Shown: piece after piece, positions 6,534 to 14,075 of the stretch
Layout of the letters: the number at the start of each line of letters is the position of its first letter
How positions within the stretch are numbered: the stretch's first letter is position 1
Notes under the pieces: model-generated
What the model was told of the DNA's origin: nothing
Seen by the model: the letters and a program-made list of their open reading frames with translations, nothing else
Database searches by the model: none
Position numbers and translations under genes: made by a program
DNA from: HGM04593 sp045589695
GTDB taxonomy: Bacteria > Bacteroidota > Bacteroidia > Bacteroidales > Bacteroidaceae
NCBI GenBank assembly: GCA_045589695.1
Contig: JAZNPP010000028.1
Span: 1 to 32,202 of the forward strand
Length of the DNA: 32,202 nt
Direction: 5' to 3'

Positions 6534-7754
6534 TCAAGGTATCAACAACGAACTGTCGCCATAACTCAAGAAACGGAAATCGTGCGACAGAGCATAATCA
6601 TAAATCTTTCGCCAATCACCCTTTACGAAAGCCGACACGAGCAGCAGCAAAGTACTCTTCGGCTGGTGGAAATTGGTAACGATAGCCTTTACTATGCGGT
6701 ATTCATAACCCGGGGCTATCATTATCCGCGTGTGCGAGTGAAGCCTGTCGAGCCCGTTGCGTTCGAGCCATGCGGCAAGAGCCTTCAACGACTCAAGCGG
6801 CTCTATGGTATGTTCTCTGTCGTAAGGAGTCCATTGCGACACATGCAGTTCGTCGGCCTTTACCCCGGGCCGCTCATGCACAAGTTCTCCGAGGAAATAG
6901 AGACTTTCGAGAGTCCTTACCGAAGTTGTACCTACAGCGATGGCCTCCCCCCCCGCAGCGACAAGCCTTTCAATAAGTTCTTTGCTTACCTCAATATACT
7001 CTTCGTGCATTTCATGACCGGCGATATGCTCGCTCTTTACAGGCTTGAAAGTGCCTGCGCCCACATGCAGGGTCACTTCGCGGCACGACACCTCTTTTGC
7101 CGAAAGCGCCGCCAGCACATCGGGCGTAAAATGCAAACCGGCAGTAGGAGCCGCGACAGACCCTTTTACCTTTGAATAGACTGTCTGGTAGGTACTTTTG
7201 TCGCTCTCCTCGGTACAGCGGTTAAGATATGGAGGAATGGGAAGTTCGCCGGCAGCCTCAAGCAGGTCGGCAAAGCATACACCTTTATCCCATGTGAAAC
7301 AGACAGAATTTACAGCGGCAGCCTCCCCTATCCTTTCGACGGTGAGAGTCACCTCCTTGCCATTCACGTTTATTGTCTGCGAGAGCTTGCCTCCTTTCCA
7401 GCGGTTGGAGTTGCCGACAAGACAACGCCACACGCACTTTTCGGTCTGCTGAAACATCTCGGCATAATCGCCCGGAGTCTCCGGTTCAAGGCAGAAAACC
7501 TCAATCTTTGCGCCCGTTTCTTTTCGGAAACGTAGGCGCGCCTGAATAACCTTAGTGTTATTGAACACCATCAGGGCCCCGCCGGGAATATAAGAAGGGA
7601 GGTTAAAAAAACGGTCCTCGCTTACAGTACCTTTATTATATATAAGCAGTTTCGAGCTGTCGCGCCGCGCAAGAGGATATTTGGCGATTCTCACGTCGGG
7701 CAACGGGTAGTCATATTCCGCTATGGCAATGTTCTGTACGTCTTCTATAATCAT
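6534..7754 (-). CDS. queA: S-adenosylmethionine:tRNA ribosyltransferase-isomerase
   Basis: QueA transfers and isomerises the ribosyl part of S-adenosylmethionine onto preQ1 at wobble position 34 of tRNA, giving epoxyqueuosine. Diagnostic stretches are present: YPLPDVRIAKYPLARRDSSKLL near the N terminus, MVFNNTKVIQARLRF, KGSVAAPTAGLHFTPDVLAAL, VTLHVGAGTFKPV, and ATNFHQPKSTLLLLVSAF-like (here AIVTNFHQPKSTLL) near the C terminus. I chose the ATG at 7754 (406 aa, beginning MIIEDVQNI). An upstream ATG at 7790 would add 12 residues but overlaps the -7 box of the promoter at 7788-7818. The protein is about 50 residues longer than the Escherichia coli enzyme. It heads a unit with the LRR gene. Other queuosine genes are not in the window. 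Confidence 0.95.
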   Translation of the reverse strand: MIIEDVQNIAIAEYDYPLPDVRIAKYPLARRDSSKLLIYNKGTVSEDRFFNLPSYIPGGALMVFNNTKVIQARLRFRKETGAKIEVFCLEPETPGDYAEMFQQTEKCVWRCLVGNSNRWKGGKLSQTINVNGKEVTLTVERIGEAAAVNSVCFTWDKGVCFADLLEAAGELPIPPYLNRCTEESDKSTYQTVYSKVKGSVAAPTAGLHFTPDVLAALSAKEVSCREVTLHVGAGTFKPVKSEHIAGHEMHEEYIEVSKELIERLVAAGGEAIAVGTTSVRTLESLYFLGELVHERPGVKADELHVSQWTPYDREHTIEPLESLKALAAWLERNGLDRLHSHTRIMIAPGYEYRIVKAIVTNFHQPKSTLLLLVSAFVKGDWRKIYDYALSHDFRFLSYGDSSLLIP

Positions 7755-7787
7755 TTCGCAATAAAAAGGTGTGCATAAAAAACTGTG

Positions 7788-7818
7788 CAAAATTACTAAT
7801 TACAATGTAAAAAAACAA
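7788..7818 (-). promoter_or_regulatory. Promoter of queA
   Basis: On the minus strand: TTG (7818-7816), a 20-nt spacer, then TAATTTTG (7795-7788), a full match to TAnnTTTG. The start site should lie near 7780, about 25 nt before the ATG at 7754, which rules out the upstream ATG at 7790. Bases 7777-7801 match 18477-18501 at 24 of 25 positions. Confidence 0.7.
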
Positions 7819-7940
7819 TTATCGCAGAACATATCACATTATGACAAACGCTCCCTGCATTTTGCGGAATTTACGGAGTCATTTGCTCGCTTTGCGTTTC
7901 GCCGCCAAAATCTTTTTTGCAATAAAATTTGTTTAAATTC

Positions 7941-7970
7941 TTTTTAGTTCAAAATTTGTTCATACCTTTG
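7941..7970 (+). promoter_or_regulatory. Probable promoter of the activase-tetR unit
   Basis: TACCTTTG at 7963-7970 is an exact TAnnTTTG. The upstream box is only TTTT (7941-7944, 18-nt spacer) rather than TTTG. The predicted start site is about 30 nt before the ATG at 8008. The receptor operon promoter at 26022-26052 uses the same TACCTTTG with a TTTT upstream box. The 253-bp gap 7755-8007 holds this and the divergent queA promoter, and no gene. Confidence 0.55.
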
Positions 7971-8007
7971 TGTCTGACGCATGAGTCAAACACAAAAGTA
8001 AAACACC

Positions 8008-11000
8008 ATGTATAAAATCGGACTCGACTTAGGCTCAACCACAATCAAGGCAGTTGTCATAGACAATGACGGCAAAAGCGTATTCACCCGCTACGAAAGG
8101 CACAATGCGAAAATTATTGAAACATTGTTCGGCATTCTCGAAGACATAAAGGAAAACATCGGTACAGAAGAGAGCGTATCGGTAGGAGTGACAGGCTCTG
8201 TCGGCATGGGCATTGCCGAGAAATGCGGCGTTCCGTTTGTGCAGGAGGTTGTTGCCGCCACCAAAGCCATAAAGCATAAAGGACTGAATGTATCGACAAT
8301 GATAGACATTGGCGGAGAGGATGCGAAAATAGTTTTCTTCGGCAAAGACGGAAAGAGCGAGGAACTGCGCATGAACGGCAACTGCTCGGGCGGAACAGGG
8401 GCTTTCATTGACCAGATGTCGGTAATTCTGGGAGAAGATATAGGCCGCATGAACGAACTTGCCGAAAAGGCGACCAAGATATACCCCATAGCTTCACGTT
8501 GCGGAGTCTTTTGCAAGACCGACATTCAGAACCTAATTGCAAAAGGAGCGAGCAAAGAGGATATTTCGGCGTCGGTTTTCCGTGCCGTGGTGATACAGAC
8601 CATTGTAACCCTCGCCCACGGGTGCGATATAAAGCCTCCGATACTGATGTGCGGAGGGCCTCTCACCTACATCCCCGCCCTGAGGAACGCTTACCACGAG
8701 TACCTTAGCCTGAAGAGCGAAGACATTATACTACCCGAGGACAGCAGCCTCTTGCCCGCCCTGGGAACCGCTGTCGGGCATGACGTGGAGGAATGTCGGC
8801 TGAACGACATAACAGAAAGGATAAAGGAGCGGCTCAGCGGCAACAGCATAAAGGCAAGCACCCTGCCGCCGCTGTTCAACGACGAAAAAGAACAGACGGC
8901 ATGGAGAGAGAGAGTCGAGAGCAAAAAGATAACAGAAGTTACGCTCAAAGAGGGATACATGGAAGGATACTTAGGCATCGACTCGGGTTCTACCACTACA
9001 AAAGTCGTCGTTATTGACAAGAACGGCAGCCTTATATTCTCTCACTATAGCCCGAACAGCGGAAAGCCAGTCAAGGCTGTCAGCACGGCACTCGGAATTC
9101 TTGCCGACCGGTGCATCGAGAACGGCACGATGCTGAACATTCTTTCGGCCTGCTCCACAGGATACGGCGAGGACCTCATAAAGGCAGCCTTCTCTTTGGA
9201 GCATGGCATAATAGAGACCGTCGCCCACTTCCTCGCCGCTAAATACATTGACCCCGAGGTTACATTCATTCTCGACATCGGCGGGCAGGACATGAAAGCC
9301 ATTTATGCAGACAACGGCGTCATAAACAGAATTGAGATAAACGAAGCCTGCTCTTCGGGCTGCGGCTCATTCCTGGAGACCTTCGCGAAGTCCACAGGGC
9401 ACACGATAGAGGAGTTCGCAAAGGCAGCATGCCGAGCGAAGAGCCCATGCGACTTAGGCACAAGATGCACGGTCTTCATGAACTCGAAAGTGAAGCAGGT
9501 GCTGAGGGAGGGCTACACGTCGGCCGACATTGCCGCCGGCCTTGCCTATTCGGTAATAAAGAACTGTCTTTACAAAGTACTCAAAGTAAAGAATATCGCC
9601 ACGCTCGGCAAACACATTGTCGTTCAGGGCGGCACAATGAAAAATGACGCAGTAGTGAAAGCCCTCGAAACGCTCAGCGGCGCAAAAGTCAGCCGAAGCA
9701 ACATTCCCGAACTAATGGGAGCATACGGCTGCGCCATATACGCATTGGAGCATTGCGGCAACGACAGAACAGTAGAGAACTGCAGGCTGCCAAAGCACCT
9801 TGTAGACAACGCCCTCTTCACCTCGAAGACGACGAACTGCCGAGGATGCGAGAACAGTTGCCTTGTCACGGCATACCGCTTCAACGGCGGCAAAAGATAC
9901 TATTCGGGCAACAGATGCGAAAGAGTATTCAACAACGCAGGAGAAAAGAGAGCCGCAGGAGAAAATATCTACGAATACAAATACAAGAGAGTCTTCTCAA
10001 CCGACGGGGCAAAGAGAGAGAAGAGGCAGACCATTGGCATTCCCCGCTGCCTGAACATATACGAGGACTACCCATTCTGGGACAAGCTCTTCCGTGAGGC
10101 AGGCTTCAACGTGGAGTTGTCGGGCGACTCCAACTACAGCAAGTACGAGCATGACGCAAAGATGGTGATGTCGGACAATATCTGTTTCCCCGCAAAGGTT
10201 GTCCACAGCCACATCAGCGAGCTGCAGAAAAAGGGCGTGGACAGGATATTCTTCCCGTTCGTCGTTCACAACAGGCAGAACGGTGGAGAGAACAGCTACA
10301 ACTGCCCTATCGTGACCGGATATACCGAAGTCATCCGCAATGTCCACAAGCTGAGAGTTGCATACGACTCGCCGACATTCTCAATGAAAGAGACAAAGCT
10401 GTTCAAGAAACAGTGCTGCCACTACTTAGCGACTATAGGCGTAGGAAAAAGAGAGGCAGAACGAGCTTTCGAGAAGGCGATTGAGGCAGCGCAAGAGTAT
10501 GAAAAAGATATTGCCGCAAAGGCGGCGGAGCTGCTCGAAAGATCAAAAGCCGAAGGAAAGACCGCAATACTCCTGGCAGGCAGGCCATATCACAGCGACC
10601 CTCTCATACAGCACGACATTGCGGGCATGATTGCCTCTCTTGGCGTCAATGTCATTTCCGAAGATATCGTAAGGCTGCACAACGAGAGCATAGATGACGT
10701 GAACTTCGTTTCGCAATGGAGCTACACCAACCGCATACTGCAGGCAGCAAAATGGTGCGCTGCGCAGGGCGAAGAGGTGCAGTTCGTGCAGATGACCTCG
10801 TTCGGCTGCGGCCCCGACGCCTTCCTCACCGACGCAGTGAGGGATATTCTGTTGAAGAAGGGCAAGACGTACACACTGCTGAAGCTTGACGACATAAACA
10901 ACGTAGGCTCCATGAAACTGCGTGTAAGGTCACTCATAGACAGTTTAATGCTTGCAGGCAAAGCCAAGCAACGCTCATTGGCAACCGTCGAAGAGCCGCA

Positions 11001-12222
11001 GATACCCGTTTACGAAGAGAAACACAAGGAAAGAACAATAATAATCCCCTACTTCACGCCGTTCATATCACCATTATTGCCTGCGATAATGAAGCATGCG
11101 GGCTACAAGGTCGAGAACCTGCCGATGAGCGACGAGAAGTCGGCCGAATACGGGCTCATGTACGCTAACAACGAAGTCTGCTACCCTGCGACCCTTGTAG
11201 TGGGAGATATCATCAAGGGGCTCAAGGAGGGAGGCTACAAGGCCGACGAGGTAGCTGTCGCCATGACGCAGACCGGAGGCCAATGCCGCGCGAGCAACTA
11301 CCTGCCGCTCATAAAGAAAGCCCTCATTGACGCGGGCTTCAGCGACACACCTGTAATATCTGTAGGCTTCAGCAGCGGCATAAGGAACGAGCAGCCCGGC
11401 TTCAAGATAGACTGGCTTAACATTATACCTGTCGCCCTCTATTCCCTGCTCTTTTCCGACTCTATAGCAAAGATGTACTATGCGGCAGCGGCACGAGAAA
11501 AAGAGAAAGGCAAAGCGCTCATGCTAAAAAAGAAATACTTGAATTCGGCGGCGGAACTTTTGGGAGAGGGCAAGCGGAAAGCATTGCTGCCGCTGATATC
11601 GGAGGCAGCAAGGGAGTTCAACGAGGCATGCATCGACAAAGAGACGAAAAAGGCGGGCGTCGTTGGAGAGATATATCTCAAGTTCAACCCGTTCGCCCAT
11701 AGGCACATCATTGACAGGCTCGCAGATAACGGCATTGAGATTGCGCCGCCCATGCTGCTCGACTTCTTCACTCAATACTTCGTGAACCGCAAGACGAAGA
11801 AAGCCGGGATGACAGAGAAAGGCAACGTTCCCGAATGGATATACACATACATATACCGTTTGTTCAGGAAACATGTCTCTTACTTTAACTCCGCATGCAG
11901 GGAGTTCCGCTTCTGGAGTCCGTTCGACGATATATTCAAGACAGCCGAAAGAGCCGAAGAGATAATAAACATGCACACGCTTTTCGGCGAAGGGTGGCTC
12001 TTGCCTGCAGAAATAGCTTCGTACTATAAGGATAATATAAAAAATGTAATATCTTTGCAACCATTCGGTTGCATTGCCAACCATATTGTGGTACGAGGCA
12101 TAGAGAAACGGCTTAAAACCCTTTTTCCTCAACTGAATTTGCTATCTTTGGATTTTGACGGCGGCGTAAGCGACGTGAACGTCACCAACAGACTGCTGCT
12201 GTTTATGGACAACATGAAATAA
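8008..12222 (+). CDS. Fused acyl-CoA dehydratase activase / DUF2229-HgdB-like reductase
   Basis: A 1404-aa single chain of the 2-hydroxyacyl-CoA dehydratase activase group. Two ASKHA-type ATPase (BcrAD/BadFG) copies come first: GLDLGSTTIKAVVID (5-19) with Cys126 and Cys165, and GIDSGSTTTKVVVID (about 324-338) with Cys448 and Cys487. Both cysteine pairs are 39 residues apart, the spacing of the bridging [4Fe-4S] ligands in HgdC. A linker has CRGCENSC (611-618). Then come two reductase-like lobes (DUF2229/HgdB type): NICFPAKV (Cys726), YNCPIVTGY (Cys766) and FGCGPDAF (Cys934); then EVCYPATL (Cys1058), GQCRASNY (Cys1093) and FGCIANH (Cys1355). Such proteins use ATP to drive low-potential electron transfer. 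Cytoplasmic; the substrate is unknown. No acyl-CoA pathway gene is adjacent. Five base pairs separate it from the tetR-type gene. Confidence 0.88.
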   Translation: MYKIGLDLGSTTIKAVVIDNDGKSVFTRYERHNAKIIETLFGILEDIKENIGTEESVSVGVTGSVGMGIAEKCGVPFVQEVVAATKAIKHKGLNVSTMIDIGGEDAKIVFFGKDGKSEELRMNGNCSGGTGAFIDQMSVILGEDIGRMNELAEKATKIYPIASRCGVFCKTDIQNLIAKGASKEDISASVFRAVVIQTIVTLAHGCDIKPPILMCGGPLTYIPALRNAYHEYLSLKSEDIILPEDSSLLPALGTAVGHDVEECRLNDITERIKERLSGNSIKASTLPPLFNDEKEQTAWRERVESKKITEVTLKEGYMEGYLGIDSGSTTTKVVVIDKNGSLIFSHYSPNSGKPVKAVSTALGILADRCIENGTMLNILSACSTGYGEDLIKAAFSLEHGIIETVAHFLAAKYIDPEVTFILDIGGQDMKAIYADNGVINRIEINEACSSGCGSFLETFAKSTGHTIEEFAKAACRAKSPCDLGTRCTVFMNSKVKQVLREGYTSADIAAGLAYSVIKNCLYKVLKVKNIATLGKHIVVQGGTMKNDAVVKALETLSGAKVSRSNIPELMGAYGCAIYALEHCGNDRTVENCRLPKHLVDNALFTSKTTNCRGCENSCLVTAYRFNGGKRYYSGNRCERVFNNAGEKRAAGENIYEYKYKRVFSTDGAKREKRQTIGIPRCLNIYEDYPFWDKLFREAGFNVELSGDSNYSKYEHDAKMVMSDNICFPAKVVHSHISELQKKGVDRIFFPFVVHNRQNGGENSYNCPIVTGYTEVIRNVHKLRVAYDSPTFSMKETKLFKKQCCHYLATIGVGKREAERAFEKAIEAAQEYEKDIAAKAAELLERSKAEGKTAILLAGRPYHSDPLIQHDIAGMIASLGVNVISEDIVRLHNESIDDVNFVSQWSYTNRILQAAKWCAAQGEEVQFVQMTSFGCGPDAFLTDAVRDILLKKGKTYTLLKLDDINNVGSMKLRVRSLIDSLMLAGKAKQRSLATVEEPQIPVYEEKHKERTIIIPYFTPFISPLLPAIMKHAGYKVENLPMSDEKSAEYGLMYANNEVCYPATLVVGDIIKGLKEGGYKADEVAVAMTQTGGQCRASNYLPLIKKALIDAGFSDTPVISVGFSSGIRNEQPGFKIDWLNIIPVALYSLLFSDSIAKMYYAAAAREKEKGKALMLKKKYLNSAAELLGEGKRKALLPLISEAAREFNEACIDKETKKAGVVGEIYLKFNPFAHRHIIDRLADNGIEIAPPMLLDFFTQYFVNRKTKKAGMTEKGNVPEWIYTYIYRLFRKHVSYFNSACREFRFWSPFDDIFKTAERAEEIINMHTLFGEGWLLPAEIASYYKDNIKNVISLQPFGCIANHIVVRGIEKRLKTLFPQLNLLSLDFDGGVSDVNVTNRLLLFMDNMK

Positions 12223-12227
12223 TTAGC

Positions 12228-12839
12228 ATGGAACAGAATATTGAGAATAAAATAATAGAGGCCGCCAAAAGAGCGTTCCTGAAGAAAGGATACAGCGACA
12301 CCAACATGGCAGAGATTGCCGAGGAGGTTGGCCTGACACGCCCGGCTATGCACTACTACTTCAGGACCAAAGAGCGTCTTTTCCAGGCTGCACTGGGCGA
12401 ACTTATACAGATTATACTGCCCAAGTTAAGGGGTTACATCACGTCGGACGCCACTTTGAGAGAAAAGGTGACGAACATTGTCAATACATATACCGAACTT
12501 TTGAAAGAGACGCCGGAAATTCCGCTGTTCATAATAAAAGAGATAAACAGAGACGTGAACAACATGCTCTCCATTGCATCGGATACCTTCATCATTGAGT
12601 CGGCAAGCATGCTCAAGGCTGCCATTCAGCAGGAGATTGACGCAGGACATATAAAGAACATGCCGATAATGGACATTGTATATACCATGTACGGACTTAT
12701 GGCATTCCCCGTGCTTGCACGCCCGTTAGGAAACGCTATCTTCGACACCGACATTACCGACGAAGAATTCCGCCAGCGCTGGAAGAACAACATCATAGAG
12801 CAGATGGTATACATGCTGACACCTGAAGAGAAAAAATAA
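12228..12839 (+). CDS. TetR/AcrR-family transcriptional regulator
   Basis: A 203-aa TetR-type repressor. The N-terminal helix-turn-helix is clear: IIEAAKRAFLKKGYSDTNMAEIAEEVGLTRPAMHYYFRTKERLF (about residues 8-52), with the AMHYYF recognition-helix end typical of the family. The C-terminal helical region (about 60-200) is the variable ligand-binding and dimer part, with no recognisable ligand motif. It starts 5 bp after the stop of the activase/reductase gene, so the two are co-transcribed and the regulator may control that gene autogenously. No operator palindrome stands out at 7941-8007. A TATCTTTG sequence at 12143-12150 inside the preceding gene could give it a private promoter, but the upstream box is poor. 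Confidence 0.9.
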   Translation: MEQNIENKIIEAAKRAFLKKGYSDTNMAEIAEEVGLTRPAMHYYFRTKERLFQAALGELIQIILPKLRGYITSDATLREKVTNIVNTYTELLKETPEIPLFIIKEINRDVNNMLSIASDTFIIESASMLKAAIQQEIDAGHIKNMPIMDIVYTMYGLMAFPVLARPLGNAIFDTDITDEEFRQRWKNNIIEQMVYMLTPEEKK

Positions 12840-12849
12840 CCATTCGCAT

Positions 12850-12892
12850 AGAACGACAAATGCGGCCTTATACGGGCCGCATTTGTCGTTCT
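12850..12892. terminator. Bidirectional terminator-type hairpin
   Basis: An 18-bp perfect stem: AGAACGACAAATGCGGCC (12850-12867) and its complement at 12875-12892, with a 7-nt loop. It lies between the convergent tetR-type gene (ends 12839) and nspC (ends 12906), so it can serve both. There is no long T tract on either side. Confidence 0.8.
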
Positions 12893-12905
12893 AAAGAAAG
12901 CACTG

Positions 12906-14075
12906 TCAGCACATCCTATCCCTGTAGTCCTCGTAGCCGAAGACTTTGTACATTTCAAGTTCCCCGTCAGTACGCAACAGAGCAATGCCCGGATGCGATA
13001 TTCCGTTGAACATGTTTGTCTTTACAGTAGTATAGTGAATCATGTCCTCGAACACTACCCTGTCGCCGACCTTCAACGGCTCTTTGAACTTCCAACTGCC
13101 CATGTAGTCGCCGCTCAGGCAGCTGTTGCCGCCGAGACGGTATATATTCTCACTGAAGGGAGCCCCTTTGACAGCGTCGGGCTCAAGAGTCTCCGCTCCT
13201 ACGACTGCCGGCAGGTAAGGCATCTCAAGACAGTCGGGCATGTGGCATGTAAAGCTGACATTGAGTATAGCCGTGCGTATTCCCCTGCTCTCGACAATAT
13301 CCACCACCTCGGAAATGAGAGAGCCTGTACGCCATGCGAAAGCCGAACCCGGCTCCAGAATAACCTGCAGGTTAGGATAACGGCCACGCAGGCCTTTCAA
13401 AAGAGAAATAAGATGCTCTACGTCGTAGTCGGCACGTGTCATAAGGTGACCGCCGCCGAGGTTGAGCCACTTGATTTTCGGGAGCCACTTGCCGAACTTA
13501 GCCTCGATATGTCCGAGCGTGTGTTCAAGAGCGTATGAGCTTGACTCGCAATGACAATGGCAATGAAAGCCCTCGATGCCCACAGGCAGTTCCTCGGGCA
13601 AGATATCTGCGGTAACGCCGAAGCGGCTGCCCGGAGCGCAAGGGTTATACAGTTCCGTCTCTATTTCGGAATATTCAGGGTTGATGCGTATGCCGCATGA
13701 TATCTCATGACCGGCCTGCCGGGTACGTGCGTATAAACGTTCGTACTGCGAAAGAGAATTGAACGATATATGACTGCAGCAACGCATAATCTCGCCGAAC
13801 TCCTCGTCGGTATACGCAGGAGAGAAGGCATGCGCACGGCTGCCGAACTCCTCAAAGGCGAGGCGCGCCTCGTGAATAGAGCTTGCGGTCACCGATTTTA
13901 TATACTCACGGAATATCGGAAAGCTCTTCCACAAAGCGAAAGCCTTGAAAGCAAGGATAATCTCCGCTCCCGACTCCTTCGCCACCCGGCTTATCAGCTC
14001 TAAATTATTTCTCAGCAGCCTCTCTTCCATCACATAGCATGGCGAAGGTATTTTTTTCAAAGTATCGTCGTTCAT
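12906..14075 (-). CDS. nspC: Carboxynorspermidine decarboxylase
   Basis: NspC is a PLP-dependent fold-III (alanine racemase-like) decarboxylase that turns carboxy(nor)spermidine into (nor)spermidine in the alternative polyamine pathway. At 389 aa it is full length. The PLP lysine is in LAFKAFALW (Lys44). Other family stretches are TASSIHEARL, GIRINPEYSEIE, the His/Cys-rich GFHCHCHCESS (169-178), WLNLGGGHLMTR, LEPGSAFAW (phosphate-binding), FTCHMPDCLEMPYLP and GNSCLSGDYMGSW (catalytic Cys region). The start codon overlaps the stop of the upstream helicase gene by one base (TAATG), so translation is coupled. The carboxyspermidine dehydrogenase gene that supplies its substrate is not adjacent. 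Confidence 0.95.
   Translation of the reverse strand: MNDDTLKKIPSPCYVMEERLLRNNLELISRVAKESGAEIILAFKAFALWKSFPIFREYIKSVTASSIHEARLAFEEFGSRAHAFSPAYTDEEFGEIMRCCSHISFNSLSQYERLYARTRQAGHEISCGIRINPEYSEIETELYNPCAPGSRFGVTADILPEELPVGIEGFHCHCHCESSSYALEHTLGHIEAKFGKWLPKIKWLNLGGGHLMTRADYDVEHLISLLKGLRGRYPNLQVILEPGSAFAWRTGSLISEVVDIVESRGIRTAILNVSFTCHMPDCLEMPYLPAVVGAETLEPDAVKGAPFSENIYRLGGNSCLSGDYMGSWKFKEPLKVGDRVVFEDMIHYTTVKTNMFNGISHPGIALLRTDGELEMYKVFGYEDYRDRMC

Noticed and set aside
7754..7790. Upstream start codon for queA at 7790
   Set aside because: It overlaps the -7 box of the queA promoter and would be untranscribed or at the very 5' end; homologues begin near MIIEDV.
12143..12150. TATCTTTG as a private promoter for the TetR-type gene
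   Set aside because: Fits the -7 consensus, but no TTTG lies at the right distance and it is within coding sequence; left as a possibility only.
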